DNA of 64,000 nt from Blastocatellia bacterium (GCA_025055075.1 JANWYV010000024.1:49230-113229); one strand, 5' to 3'; numbered from the stretch's first letter, positions 48,101 to 56,958 are shown. Program-made: numbers and translations. The notes: generated by a model not told the origin, from the sequence alone.

Positions 48101-48277
48101 ACCCCCACGCGATCTCCCTTTGTCGAGTCCATCTTCGAGCGCCGGCGCATCAATCTCTCCGAATTCGCCGGTCGGACCATCCGGATTCAATTCTACTTCG
48201 ACACGCTCGACCGCAATACGAATACTGGCGAAGGATGGTACATAGACAACGTGCGGGTCGTCCTTCATGCGAGGTGA
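45155..48277 (+). CDS. Secreted M36 (fungalysin) metalloprotease with inserted domain
   Basis: 1040 aa with signal peptide. An FTP/PepSY-like inhibitory prodomain occupies about residues 40-300. An extra segment of about 170 residues (from around 395 to 565) with VYVNANGNVTFTGPS and IACLWDDLD resembles a NIDO-type extracellular domain. The M36 catalytic domain follows, with zinc ligands His671 and His675 in HEYVH, catalytic Glu672, and third ligand Glu701 in GEGWSDAYAA. A C-terminal jelly-roll/MAM-like module (from FEDDMESGERGW) ends the protein. GAGGAAAG precedes the ATG at 45155. Likely an extracellular protein degrader. Confidence 0.92.
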   Translation: MRKKGTSAVIRISMIGALLLLTMSLPQSSSPAGAVDEAVRMSALRFPHWGFDIRQFQAVVREPTLAQQTALERLRERIGRDLTIRFDPLTGGVRHLFHLTRLLTPPQSGDPVEVALTFLRNNADLFGLTPAEITSLRVARNYRTPHNGVVHLAFQQSLDGLEVLHSDLRVNLLSDGRLVSINGRYFPHLIPPRLDPILTASEAVVRAVRVSFPDLEFSPRIKHASTRRDRFTLFDRGDMAEDISARLVIFPAYDRARLGWRIRLHLPERSAWYDLVLDAHTGEVLYRQNLYVFDQPQGLVFEVNPDVGPQVLKSFIGDPLASPTTWVFPPPNARTAGNNAFVLPAPVSSERQFLFPFLNQYERVGASVFDLDRKTLRFAPNAKGGYDVSLAPFRFDQALGINMTSSLRIGRSENRNDGSLLLELGFGFPFFGTVYRAVYVNANGNVTFTGPSASPTESAETLAFGLPRIACLWDDLDLRSSGALFVKVVGPPTPQVVITWMGVPELGAANANTCQLTLASDGTIEMSYNGVSLRDGLVGLSRGMGEMSVRFVDFSELQTPLRGTSEGLFEFFPSVELEMAATNLFYHLNFMHDYLYRLGFNEAAGNFQVENFGRGGLGNDPVIGFVQAAGTNNANFGTPEDGFPPVTRYFLFTPPNFRQVDPSLDADVIYHEYVHGLTNRLVGGPHNVAALAGFQSGALGEGWSDAYAASITNDPVIGEYEARERDRGIRTVRYDRSPLTYGDFGNRRLYVPPSDVTVGQGPIFYAQVHTDGEIWASTLWDLRTALGRAYFEQLITDGLKFTPPTPSMLEARDAILLADKVNANGAHLSTIWRVFAARGMGFSAETKDGNDTLVFEAFDTPSDPLPPVKAILFEDDMESGERGWAATGLWHRSARRSGSGGAIAWYYGQESTGDYETGGPNFGTLTSPPLTLPALSGSSALVLEFDHFFRRADGRTPFDCGFIRIVDTASGTVVQKAFVINNTPTRSPFVESIFERRRINLSEFAGRTIRIQFYFDTLDRNTNTGEGWYIDNVRVVLHAR

Positions 48278-48635
48278 ATCTTTACCTTCATCCGACGCTG
48301 ATGCACACGGACCGGGTCGTGGCGACCTCGTGTGGGAGTGAAGCACGCTGAGCCCTAGGCTTCTCACGCAGAGGAGATTCCCTTTCTCTACCAATGTCTC
48401 CTGATCAAATCTGTCCTAGAGCGAGAAGAGTTGCCACAAAAATGTAGATTTTCTTCCTTGAGCTGACCTGATTGAAGGATGAGACGCCGATGATAGAGAG
48501 CGCTGATGGAACATTTCCGTTTCAGTTCTGCCGATAGGAACGAAATTGTCCGAATGTAAGGGCTCGCTCCCTCGGCTTAAAAACTTAAGTCGCTCTTTTT
48601 CAATGGAATAGTTGGGCTCTGATCATGCCCCTCTT
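48278..48635. other. Gene-free upstream region of the gltB operon
   Basis: No coding sequence is supported. It is more A+T-rich than its surroundings. It holds the hairpin 48304-48334 and a short dyad CTTAA-N4-TTAAG (48576-48589), 47-60 nt upstream of the sigma-54 promoter. This is where enhancer sites for a sigma-54 activator would be expected; none is identified with confidence. Confidence 0.5.
48304..48334 (+). terminator. Hairpin after the M36 protease gene
   Basis: Composite stem CACACG / CGTGTG enclosing GGTCG-TGG-CGACC, 26 nt after the stop codon. No U-run. Confidence 0.5.
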
Positions 48636-48652
48636 TTGGCATAGAGCTTGCT
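48636..48652 (+). promoter_or_regulatory. Sigma-54 (RpoN) promoter of the small ORF-gltB operon
   Basis: TTGGCATAGAGCTTGCT matches the -24/-12 consensus: GG (48638-48639) and GC (48650-48651) are separated by exactly 10 nt, with TTGC at -12. The predicted transcript start is near 48663, 27 nt before the first ATG. Confidence 0.8.
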
Positions 48653-48689
48653 CAAAAGCAGTGGGAGATCACCGAAGGGAGGCTTGAAG

Positions 48690-48878
48690 ATGAAAGAACA
48701 TGAACAGATCATGCAATTCCTGTTGGAACAGTGGGAGCGCTATGGCTCGGGGCAGGAGTTTCGCGAGTTCTTACTTCGAGAGATCCGGCGGTTCATCAAA
48801 GATGCGCGGGAGTACGATGTCATTGTCTCGCTGCTCCCAGAATCGCTCTGCGTGAATCTCAGGGAAAGGATTGCTTAG
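48690..48878 (+). CDS. 62-aa protein of unknown function upstream of gltB
   Basis: ATG at 48690 follows GGGAGGCTTGAAG. The product is a charged, all-helical peptide (MKEHEQIMQFLLEQWERYGS, then FREFLLREIRRFIKDAREYD) without Cys, signal or membrane segment, and no family is recognised. It is the first gene behind the sigma-54 promoter and lies 22 nt before gltB, so it should be made under the same nitrogen-linked conditions. It might modulate glutamate synthase or be a small regulatory protein; this is speculation. Confidence 0.7.
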   Translation: MKEHEQIMQFLLEQWERYGSGQEFREFLLREIRRFIKDAREYDVIVSLLPESLCVNLRERIA

Positions 48879-48900
48879 GCCAAGCGAGAGGGAGAAATAG

Positions 48901-51900
48901 ATGGAGTGGTCGGAGTGGAGAGAGGGCGAGCGCGATGCGTGCGGCGTGGGATTTGTGGCGGATCTGAGGGGAACAACTCGACATGAGATTTTGCCGTGGG
49001 CGCTCGAGGCGCTTTCGCGCCTTCAGCATCGTGGAGCAGTCTCGGCGGATGCGGAGACTGGGGATGGAGCGGGTGTGCTCTTTCAGTTGCCGCAGAGCTT
49101 TTTCCGACGCGAGGCCGCGCGGCGGGGAGCGCGCCTCTGTCACACGGAGAAGTTGGCTGTCGGTATGGCGTTCCTCCCTGCGGAATCGGCGGCTTTGGTG
49201 GAGGCGCGGAGGGTCATCGAAACGGTGGTGAACAAATGGGCCTGTCGGCCGGGGCGATTGCCTGTGCGATGGATCGGGTGGCGTCCGGTACCCGTCGTGC
49301 GCGCCGTCCTCGGAGAGAGCGCCGCGGCAGAATGTCCGACGATCGAGCAATTCTTGATCTCCAGCGGCGAGGAGCCGTGTTCCGGAGAGCGCTTCGAGCG
49401 CGAGTTATATCTCATTCGCAAGCACATCGAGCGACGCATGCGAGAGCTGTCGCTCTCGACCTACATCGTCTCGCTCTCACATCGCACGATCGTCTACAAG
49501 GGGCTCATGGTTTCCTCGCAGCTCGGCCGATTCTATCCCGACCTTCAGAATCGGTCGTTCAAGACCGCGTTTGCGATCTTTCACCAGCGATATAGTACGA
49601 ACACGCTTCCCCGTTGGGCGCTCGCTCAGCCCTTTCGCATGCTCGCGCACAATGGGGAGATCAATACGCTTCAGGGGAATCGGAATTGGATGCGGGCGCG
49701 GGAAGCGCATCTTCGAGAATCGCTCTGGGGGGAGGAGGCAGAGGAACTCTTGCCAATCCTGTGGGAGGAGGGAAGCGATTCGGCGAATTTGGACAATGTT
49801 TTGGAGTTGCTGGTGCTCTCAGGGCGATCCCTGCTGCATGCGATGATGATGCTCGTGCCGGAGGCCTATGAGGGGATCCCCGATCTGGATGAGGACGTGC
49901 GAGCGTTTTACGAGTATCACGAATGCTTGATGGAACCGTGGGATGGACCGGCTGCGCTTTGCTTCAGCGATGGGCGGATCGTCGGAGCGGCTTTGGATCG
50001 CAATGGTCTGCGTCCAGCCCGATATGTGGTGACCGATGATGGGCTCGTCTTGGTGGCGTCGGAGGTGGGCGTGTTGCCTCTTCGGGAAGACCGTATTGTG
50101 GAGAAAGGACGTTTGGGGCCGGGGACGATGCTCGCTGTGGATACGGTGCGGAGAGAGCTTCTGCGCGATGAAGAGATCAAGCGGGCAATAGCCACTCGCC
50201 GCCCATATGCCCGATGGATTCGGACGTATTTGGTGAAGGGACCGAGCGAAGGGAACTGCGGGCCGTCGTCGGCCTATGAGGACGCGCCAGGAACCCAAGC
50301 GCTCGTGCGTCGGCAACGGGCCTTCGGATACACAATCGAGGACCTGGACTTTCTCCTTGGGCCGATGATCTCCGAGGGAAAAGAGCCGACGGGGTCCATG
50401 GGCGACGATACACCGCTCTCGGTGTTCTCGGAGAGACCGCGATCGCTCTACACCTACTTCCGGCAACGATTCGCTCAGGTGACGAATCCGCCGATCGATC
50501 CGCTCCGCGAACGGTTGGTGATGTCACTCTCGATGCTCCTTGGCGCGCGTGGTCCCTGGTTGGAAGAGTCTCCAGAGGCCTGTCGGTTGGTCAAGTTGCG
50601 GAGTCCGATTTTGGACGATGAGGGCCTTGCCTGGGTACTTCGCCAATACGATGGACGATGGCAGCGCCTCGAGGCTGTCTTTCCGATCTCGGATGGTCCA
50701 TCCGGGCTCCGGTCTGCGGTCAGGAATTTATGCGCGGACGCCGAGCGCGCCGTGCGCGAGGGAGCGAGCCTTTTGCTCCTCAGCGATCGTGCGGTGGATG
50801 CCGCGCGGGCACCGATCCCGATGCTTCTGGCTATCGGCGCCGTGCATCACCATCTGATCCGATGTGGGCTCCGGTTACGCGCGAGCCTGATCGCGGAGAC
50901 GGACGAACCGCGCGAGGATCATCATTTCGCGTGTTTACTCGGCTATGGGGCGAGCGCCGTTTATCCCTCTCTCGCCATGGAGACAGTGCGAGCGATGGCG
51001 CGCGAGCGAGGAGCGGATCCGATCGAAGCATTACAGAACTATGTTCGCGCCCTCGAGAAGGGACTCTTGAAGATCACGTCGAAGATGGGCATCTCGACGC
51101 TGCTCAGTTATCACGGCGCCCAAGTTTTCGAGGCAATTGGGCTGGCGCGCGATCTCGTGGACGAATGTTTTGCGGGGACGCCCTCGCGCATCGGGGGGAT
51201 AAGCTACGAAGGTGTGGCGGAGGACGTCCTTCGTCTTCATGACGCGGCCTTTCGAACAGCGACACCGCGGCTAGAAGATCATGGCTTCTATCGCTTTCGT
51301 CAGCGGGGTGAATATCATGCGTTCCATCCGGGGGTCATTCGCGCGCTGCAACGCGCCGTGCGCGGGAACGAGCGCGATGCGTTTCGCGCGTACGTCCGAA
51401 CCGTCGAGGAAGGTCCGCCTGTCGCATTGCGGGATTTGCTTGACTTCCGACGCGCGACCGTCCCTCTCTCGATCGAGGAAGTGGAGCCGATCGAGGCGAT
51501 CGTGCGGCGATTTTCGACTTCGGCCATGTCGCATGGGGCGCTCAGCCGCGAGGCGCACGAAGCGATCGCCATCGCGATGAATCGGCTCGGCGCGCGCTCC
51601 AATAGCGGCGAGGGAGGAGAGGATCCGGAACGCTATCGTCCCCGTCCCGATGGGGACTGGCCCAATAGCGCCATCAAACAAGTGGCATCGGCGCGGTTCG
51701 GCGTCACGCCGGAGTATTTGTGTTCGGCCCTCGAGTTGGAGATCAAGATGGCCCAAGGTTCCAAACCGGGCGAGGGGGGACAACTCCCCGGGCATAAAGT
51801 CACTCCAGAAATTGCCCGCATCCGTCACACTCTCCCTGGTATTACCCTCATCTCCCCCCCGCCCCATCACGATATCTATTCGATCGAGGATCTGGCGCAG

Positions 51901-53514
51901 CTCATCTATGATCTGCGCCAGGTCAATCCCATGGCACGTATTGCTGTGAAACTCGTCGCCGAAGCCGGGATCGGAACGATCGCGGCGGGAGTAGCCAAAG
52001 CGGGTGCCGACGTCATTCACATCAGTGGTCATGATGGAGGAACAGGGGCTTCGCCGTTGGGCTCGATCAAATATGCCGGTATCCCATGGGAGTTGGGAGT
52101 GAGCGAAGTGCATCGCGCGCTGTGCGCCAATGGACTTCGCGAACGCGTCTCCGTGCGCGTGGACGGAGGATTGAAGACCGGGCGCGATGTCCTCGTGGCG
52201 GCGTTGCTCGGCGCCGATGAGTTCGGGTTCGGGACAGCAGCACTGGTGGCTCTCGGGTGTGTGATGGCGCGACGATGCCACCTGAACACGTGCCCCGTTG
52301 GCATCGCCTCACAGCGCGAGGATTTGCGAGCGCGCTTCCCGGGACGTCCGGAACATCTCGAGCGATTCCTCCTCTTCATCGCCGAGCAAGTGCGAGAGCT
52401 GCTCGCCGCGCTCGGCGTCCGACGCTTGGATGAGATCATCGGGCGCACGGAGCTCCTCATCCCGAAGGAGATCGAGACGAAAGGCGAGGACCCATCCCTC
52501 ATCGAAGACTCAAGAAGGATGGCTCCTCTCCTCCATCGGAAGGTTCGCCTCTTCCTAGACGAAGTGCTCCGTAGCCCGGTCCGATGGAGCAGCCGTGAGA
52601 GCGCGCACTTCGGAAACGTCCGTCGAGTGGAGTCGCCTCTGCCCTCGCGCGGTGCTCGAACGAATCCCCTCAGCACGCTCGATGAGCGCCTCGTATTGGA
52701 GGTGAAGCCAGCTCTCGAGGGAGAGCGAACGGTTCGCCTCAGGCTTCCCATTCAGAACACGGATCGCGCTGTCGGAGCACGTATCGCGGGAGAGATCGCG
52801 CGGCGCTACGGTGATGCTGGATTGCCCGGAACGGAGATCGAGCTTCAGTTCCGGGGATCGGCGGGACAGAGCTTCGGCGCGTTTTGCCTGCCCGGAATGC
52901 GATTGATCCTGATCGGGGAAGCCAATGACTACGTCGGCAAGGGGATGCGCGGAGGGGAGATCATCGTTCGTCCGCCCGAAAACGCCGCGTACGTTTGGCA
53001 CGAGAGCGTCATCATGGGAAACACGGTCCTCTATGGGGCGACCGGAGGGCGACTCTTCGCCGCTGGACGGGCAGGCGAACGTTTCGCCGTCCGCAATAGC
53101 GGCGCCATCGCCGTCGTCGAAGGGGTCGGCGATCATGGATGCGAATATATGACGGGCGGCATCGTCCTCGTGCTCGGTGAGGTTGGACGAAACTTTGGCG
53201 CCGGAATGACAGGTGGGCTCGCCTTCGTGTTCGATGAGCGGGAACAACTTCCGAAGCGATGCAATCCCGAGCTGGTGGACCTGAGGCGACTTCGAGCGGA
53301 GGATGAGGAGCTCGTGCGCCGAATGCTTCAGGAGCATCTGCGCGCGACGACGAGCCCCCGCGCACAGGAGATCCTCGATCGGTGGGAAGAGCTGAAGGAG
53401 CTTTTTTGGAAGGTCATCCCCTTGACTGCTGACGAGCACATCGAAGCATCCCTGCGAGAGCAAGCGTTCGCCTCGTTGGGAGGGGATGAGGTCTCCGAGG
53501 ACGTGTTCGCGTGA
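48901..53514 (+). CDS. gltB: Glutamate synthase large subunit
   Basis: 1537-aa GOGAT alpha subunit making two glutamates from glutamine and 2-oxoglutarate. Domain order is the N-terminal glutaminase, whose nucleophile Cys14 (ACGVGFVA) is exposed after propeptide removal, the central domain (about 450-750), the FMN domain (about 800-1180) and the C-terminal GXGXG beta-helix (about 1230-1480, GKGMRGGEIIV, YGATGGRLFAAGRAGERFAV). The 3Fe-4S cysteines are Cys1120, Cys1126 and Cys1131 (CVMARRCHLNTC). No gltD follows; the electron-donor subunit must be encoded elsewhere or the enzyme may use ferredoxin. Confidence 0.97.
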   Translation: MEWSEWREGERDACGVGFVADLRGTTRHEILPWALEALSRLQHRGAVSADAETGDGAGVLFQLPQSFFRREAARRGARLCHTEKLAVGMAFLPAESAALVEARRVIETVVNKWACRPGRLPVRWIGWRPVPVVRAVLGESAAAECPTIEQFLISSGEEPCSGERFERELYLIRKHIERRMRELSLSTYIVSLSHRTIVYKGLMVSSQLGRFYPDLQNRSFKTAFAIFHQRYSTNTLPRWALAQPFRMLAHNGEINTLQGNRNWMRAREAHLRESLWGEEAEELLPILWEEGSDSANLDNVLELLVLSGRSLLHAMMMLVPEAYEGIPDLDEDVRAFYEYHECLMEPWDGPAALCFSDGRIVGAALDRNGLRPARYVVTDDGLVLVASEVGVLPLREDRIVEKGRLGPGTMLAVDTVRRELLRDEEIKRAIATRRPYARWIRTYLVKGPSEGNCGPSSAYEDAPGTQALVRRQRAFGYTIEDLDFLLGPMISEGKEPTGSMGDDTPLSVFSERPRSLYTYFRQRFAQVTNPPIDPLRERLVMSLSMLLGARGPWLEESPEACRLVKLRSPILDDEGLAWVLRQYDGRWQRLEAVFPISDGPSGLRSAVRNLCADAERAVREGASLLLLSDRAVDAARAPIPMLLAIGAVHHHLIRCGLRLRASLIAETDEPREDHHFACLLGYGASAVYPSLAMETVRAMARERGADPIEALQNYVRALEKGLLKITSKMGISTLLSYHGAQVFEAIGLARDLVDECFAGTPSRIGGISYEGVAEDVLRLHDAAFRTATPRLEDHGFYRFRQRGEYHAFHPGVIRALQRAVRGNERDAFRAYVRTVEEGPPVALRDLLDFRRATVPLSIEEVEPIEAIVRRFSTSAMSHGALSREAHEAIAIAMNRLGARSNSGEGGEDPERYRPRPDGDWPNSAIKQVASARFGVTPEYLCSALELEIKMAQGSKPGEGGQLPGHKVTPEIARIRHTLPGITLISPPPHHDIYSIEDLAQLIYDLRQVNPMARIAVKLVAEAGIGTIAAGVAKAGADVIHISGHDGGTGASPLGSIKYAGIPWELGVSEVHRALCANGLRERVSVRVDGGLKTGRDVLVAALLGADEFGFGTAALVALGCVMARRCHLNTCPVGIASQREDLRARFPGRPEHLERFLLFIAEQVRELLAALGVRRLDEIIGRTELLIPKEIETKGEDPSLIEDSRRMAPLLHRKVRLFLDEVLRSPVRWSSRESAHFGNVRRVESPLPSRGARTNPLSTLDERLVLEVKPALEGERTVRLRLPIQNTDRAVGARIAGEIARRYGDAGLPGTEIELQFRGSAGQSFGAFCLPGMRLILIGEANDYVGKGMRGGEIIVRPPENAAYVWHESVIMGNTVLYGATGGRLFAAGRAGERFAVRNSGAIAVVEGVGDHGCEYMTGGIVLVLGEVGRNFGAGMTGGLAFVFDEREQLPKRCNPELVDLRRLRAEDEELVRRMLQEHLRATTSPRAQEILDRWEELKELFWKVIPLTADEHIEASLREQAFASLGGDEVSEDVFA

Positions 53515-53554
53515 GGCGGTGCTCATCGGCCGCTCGTGGGCGCGCTCCTCTTCC

Positions 53555-54652
53555 TCATGGGACGATGACACTTTTCACCGACATCCATCGTGACGTCGCC
53601 TCAAGCGCTTCCATCGCACGATTCAGTGGGAAGCGATGGGAGACCAACCGGTCGAACGGGAAGCGATCACCATGTCGTCTCAGGAACTCCAAGGCTTGAG
53701 CCATGTGGCGGGGCTCGCTCGCCCATGAGCCGTAGATGGTCAATTGTTTGCGCGTGATCACATGCGGATTGAGCGAGGTCGGACCCGCATCGCCATAATG
53801 GCCGAGCACGAGATACTTGCCCCCATCGCGGCACATCTCCCATCCTTCGGAGACGACAGTCGGTATTCCGACGCACTCGATGACGACGTCGGCTCCGTAT
53901 CCGCCGGAGAGGTGCCTCACTCGCTCGATGCGCTCGACGGGATCGACGACCTCTTCGATGGAGATCGTGTGGTCAGCACCGAAGACTTTCGCTAACTCCA
54001 GCCGATGAGTCGGGCCACCGATCACGATCGTTTGAAAGGCGCCGGCCGTCTTCGCCACAGCGAGCGCGGCGAGTCCCACGGGACCACTTCCTTGAATGAC
54101 CACGGTGTCTCCCCAATGGATCCCTGCCCGTTCGATCCCGTGAATGGCCGTATTGAGCGCGCATCCAGCGCCAATGACCATCTCCGTCGAGAGATCATCC
54201 AGTTTGAAGATCGCCGATCCTGGAAGGAGCACGTGATATTCCGCGTAGCCGCCGAGAAAGTGCGGAGGAGCGTCGCACGCATACGTAATCCCGTAGGCGC
54301 GGCGGTTGAGGCAGCGCGTCGGTTGTCTCTTCTGCACGCAATAGAAGCATTGGCCGCACAGACGTCCGGCGTACCATGCCACGCGGTCGCCTTCGCACAA
54401 AGGCGCTCCTATCCAATCCTTCGTCACTCCCTCGCCCAACTTCACGATCGTCCCAACAGTCTCATGACCGAGGATGATCGGGCGCGGGATCGGCAATTGC
54501 CCCTTCCACAAATGAACGTCCGTCCCGCAAATGCCAGCCATCTCGACGCGAACGAGCACAGTGCCGGGCTCCAGTTCCTCAGGAAGCGGATACTCCCGAA
54601 TCTCCAGCGGTTGGTGAAAATCGGGCATGACGGCGGCCTTCGCCATTTTCAT
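53555..54652 (-). CDS. Zinc-dependent medium-chain alcohol dehydrogenase
   Basis: 365 aa. Catalytic zinc ligands are Cys42 (GICGTDVH) and His63-Glu64 (GHE). The structural zinc site is Cys99, Cys102, Cys105 and Cys114. The NAD(P) motif is IQGSGPVGLAAL (about 191-202). The GICGTDVHLWKG start resembles the threonine/sorbitol-dehydrogenase group. It is the last gene of ALDH - alpha/beta hydrolase - ADH, 3 nt after the hydrolase stop, suggesting sequential oxidation of an alcohol or aldehyde released by hydrolysis. AAAGGAG lies upstream of the ATG. Confidence 0.92.
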   Translation of the reverse strand: MKMAKAAVMPDFHQPLEIREYPLPEELEPGTVLVRVEMAGICGTDVHLWKGQLPIPRPIILGHETVGTIVKLGEGVTKDWIGAPLCEGDRVAWYAGRLCGQCFYCVQKRQPTRCLNRRAYGITYACDAPPHFLGGYAEYHVLLPGSAIFKLDDLSTEMVIGAGCALNTAIHGIERAGIHWGDTVVIQGSGPVGLAALAVAKTAGAFQTIVIGGPTHRLELAKVFGADHTISIEEVVDPVERIERVRHLSGGYGADVVIECVGIPTVVSEGWEMCRDGGKYLVLGHYGDAGPTSLNPHVITRKQLTIYGSWASEPRHMAQALEFLRRHGDRFPFDRLVSHRFPLNRAMEALEATSRWMSVKSVIVP

Positions 54653-54655
54653 CGC

Positions 54656-55456
54656 TCAAGCTCCTTTCAGGAATTCGATCACGAGACGATTGAACTCCTC
54701 GGCCCGTTCGATGAAGACGAGATGGCGAGCTCCAGGGAAGATGACCAGGCGAGCGTTCGGAATGACTCGCGCGAGCCGCAGCGAATTCTCTGACGGGACG
54801 ATCGGATCATCACTCCCGGTCACGATCAACGTGGGGATGCGCAGCGCCTTCAGGTGCGATTCCGTCTCGAAGCGAAGGCAGGCAGCGAATTGTCGCTGCC
54901 ACGCGTATGCCGGCGGGAGATGGGCCTTTCGTCGCGCGAGGAAGTCCCCGACGATCTCCGGATGCTCGGTCAGAAACCGATCGCTGAACCGTAAAGGGAG
55001 GCCGCGACGTAAAGCCGCTTCGCGATCTTCCGCTTCGAGTTCCGAACGCATTTGTGCCGCCGTCTCCGGAGACATGAGCACGGCATTTTTCCCCCCGAAG
55101 CTCGTCGAGGCCAAGATGAGGGAGGAGACGACCTCGGGATGCCGGAGAGCCAACTCCTGGGCGATGTATCCGCCCATCGAATGGCCGAGCACGTGAGCGC
55201 GCGTCACGTTCAGAGCGCGAAGTAATCCCGCCGCATCGTCCGCCATCATCTCGATGGTGTATTCGCAATCGGGCTTCTCCGAAAGCCCAGCACCCCGGTT
55301 GTCAAATGCGATGACTCGGACCTGCTGCGATAGCTCCGGGATTTGGCGAAACCAGCTCCAGACGCCGAAGCCTAATCCGGCGATCAACAGCAACGGCGCT
55401 CCCGTCCCGTGGACCTCATAATACAGCTCGATCCCGTTGATTCGCGCGTGCGGCAT
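54656..55456 (-). CDS. Alpha/beta hydrolase
   Basis: 266 aa. The catalytic triad is Ser93 (GHSMGG), Asp217 (GSDDPIVP; Asp216 is the neighbour) and His245 (GARHLVF). The oxyanion region is IAGLGFGVWSW, and FDNRGAGLSEKPD is the typical lid-preceding loop. The fold group includes esterases, lactonases (beta-ketoadipate enol-lactone hydrolase-like) and C-C hydrolases. Cytoplasmic, no signal. It lies between an ALDH and an ADH in one operon. Confidence 0.9.
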   Translation of the reverse strand: MPHARINGIELYYEVHGTGAPLLLIAGLGFGVWSWFRQIPELSQQVRVIAFDNRGAGLSEKPDCEYTIEMMADDAAGLLRALNVTRAHVLGHSMGGYIAQELALRHPEVVSSLILASTSFGGKNAVLMSPETAAQMRSELEAEDREAALRRGLPLRFSDRFLTEHPEIVGDFLARRKAHLPPAYAWQRQFAACLRFETESHLKALRIPTLIVTGSDDPIVPSENSLRLARVIPNARLVIFPGARHLVFIERAEEFNRLVIEFLKGA

Positions 55457-55466
55457 TCACCTCCTC

Positions 55467-56897
55467 TCAGCTCACGTTGAGATTCAGAACGAGGACGCGG
55501 GGCTCAGTCATTTCCTCGATCGCCGAGCGAACGCCCTCGCGGCCCATTCCCGAATCCTTGACGCCCCCGTAGGGCATGTGATCGGCGCGATAAGTGGGGA
55601 CGTCGTTGACGATGAGCCCGCCGACTTCGATCACTTGATAGGCGCGAAAGACGCGGTGCAGATCGCGGGTGAAGATGCCCGCCTGCAAGCCATAGCGGGA
55701 GGCATTCACGTGGCGAAGCGCCTCGTCGAAATCGGCGTAACGATTGACGACGACCACCGGCGCGAACACCTCCTCGCAGCTCACCTTCATCTCCGGCGCG
55801 ACATCGGTGAGCACCGTCGGCATGAGGAAGGCGCCATGACGTTCGCCACCGATGAGAACCTTGGCGCCGGCCTGAACCGCTTCCCGAATCCAGATCTCGG
55901 CGCGTTCGGCCGCCGCCACGCTGATCATCGGACCGACATCGGTCTTCTCATCCCTCGGATCGCCGACGATCAAATTCCTGACCCCCTCCAACATGCGTTC
56001 GAGAAATGGCTCATACACGGCCTCGTGCACATAGATTCGCTGTACGGAGATGCAAGTTTGTCCGGCATACGTGAAGCCGCCCTGCACACATCGCTTCGCG
56101 GCGAAGTCCAAGTCGGCATCGCGTTCGATGATGACGGCCGCGTTCCCACCGAGTTCCAGCGTCACTTTCTTCTTCGGGACCTGCGCTTTCAACATCCAGC
56201 CGACGGCGGCGCTGCCCGTGAATGTGAGCTTCTTGATGCGCTCATCGGTGAGCATTCGTCCGGCGACCTCGTTGGAGCAGGGGAGGACGCTCAAGCCTCC
56301 GTCGGGCCAACCCGCCGCGCAGACGATCTCACCCAGTCGCAAGGCTGAAAGCGGCGTCTGCGGCGCCGGCTTGATGATGATGGGATTCCCAGAGGCGAGC
56401 GCCGGAGCCACTTTATGCGCCACCAGGTTCAAGGGGAAGTTGAATGGGGTGATGCCGAGAATCGGGCCGATGGGGAAGCGGCGCACGATCGCCCACCGAT
56501 TCTCCGATCCAGCGAGCCAGTCGAGTGGCAGAAGCTCTCCGCCCAATCGTTTGGCTTCCTCTGCGGCTACGGTGAACGTCTGAATAGCGCGAGTGACTTC
56601 GATGCGCGCGTCGCGAATAGGCTTACCCGCCTCCAGCACGATCAACTCGGCGAACTCCTCTCTCCGCGCTGTCAGCTCGTTCGCCACGCGGCGGAGGACA
56701 TCGGATCGCACATAGGAGGGAAGCCGCCGCGTCGTCTCGAAAGCCATCGCCGCTCGCTCGATCGCTTCATCGGCGTCTCGCGCGGAGGCAAGGTTGACGA
56801 TGGCGATCACCTCTTGGTCGTACGGATTGCGAATCTCCACGTTCTCCGCCGACGTTCGGCGATCGCCGCCCACGATGAAGGGGTACTCTTTCGTCAT
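55467..56897 (-). CDS. NAD(P)-dependent aldehyde dehydrogenase
   Basis: 476 aa. The catalytic Cys282 is in YAGQTCISVQR and the general base Glu248 in LELGGN. The oxyanion Asn153 lies in TPFNFPLN and the cofactor lysine Lys176 in IIIKPA. Sequence flavour (EVIAIVNLASARDADEAI, YGGVKDSGMGREG) fits the lactaldehyde/succinate-semialdehyde group. AGGTG precedes the ATG and directly abuts a 9-bp hairpin that separates this gene from TonB receptor 3. First gene of a three-gene oxidoreductase/hydrolase operon. Confidence 0.93.
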   Translation of the reverse strand: MTKEYPFIVGGDRRTSAENVEIRNPYDQEVIAIVNLASARDADEAIERAAMAFETTRRLPSYVRSDVLRRVANELTARREEFAELIVLEAGKPIRDARIEVTRAIQTFTVAAEEAKRLGGELLPLDWLAGSENRWAIVRRFPIGPILGITPFNFPLNLVAHKVAPALASGNPIIIKPAPQTPLSALRLGEIVCAAGWPDGGLSVLPCSNEVAGRMLTDERIKKLTFTGSAAVGWMLKAQVPKKKVTLELGGNAAVIIERDADLDFAAKRCVQGGFTYAGQTCISVQRIYVHEAVYEPFLERMLEGVRNLIVGDPRDEKTDVGPMISVAAAERAEIWIREAVQAGAKVLIGGERHGAFLMPTVLTDVAPEMKVSCEEVFAPVVVVNRYADFDEALRHVNASRYGLQAGIFTRDLHRVFRAYQVIEVGGLIVNDVPTYRADHMPYGGVKDSGMGREGVRSAIEEMTEPRVLVLNLNVS

Positions 56898-56906
56898 GGT
56901 TCACCT

Positions 56907-56941
56907 CCCGCGCCGAGAGTTTTAACGACTCGCGGCGCGGG
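56907..56941 (-). terminator. Hairpin between TonB receptor 3 and the ALDH gene
   Basis: CCCGCGCCG (56907-56915) / CGGCGCGGG (56933-56941), extended inside by GAG/CTC across one mismatch. It lies 18 nt after the receptor stop and touches the ribosome-binding site of the ALDH gene, so it may terminate, attenuate or simply protect the mRNA 3' end. Confidence 0.55.
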
Positions 56942-56958
56942 GCGCAAGCCCTCCCGAC

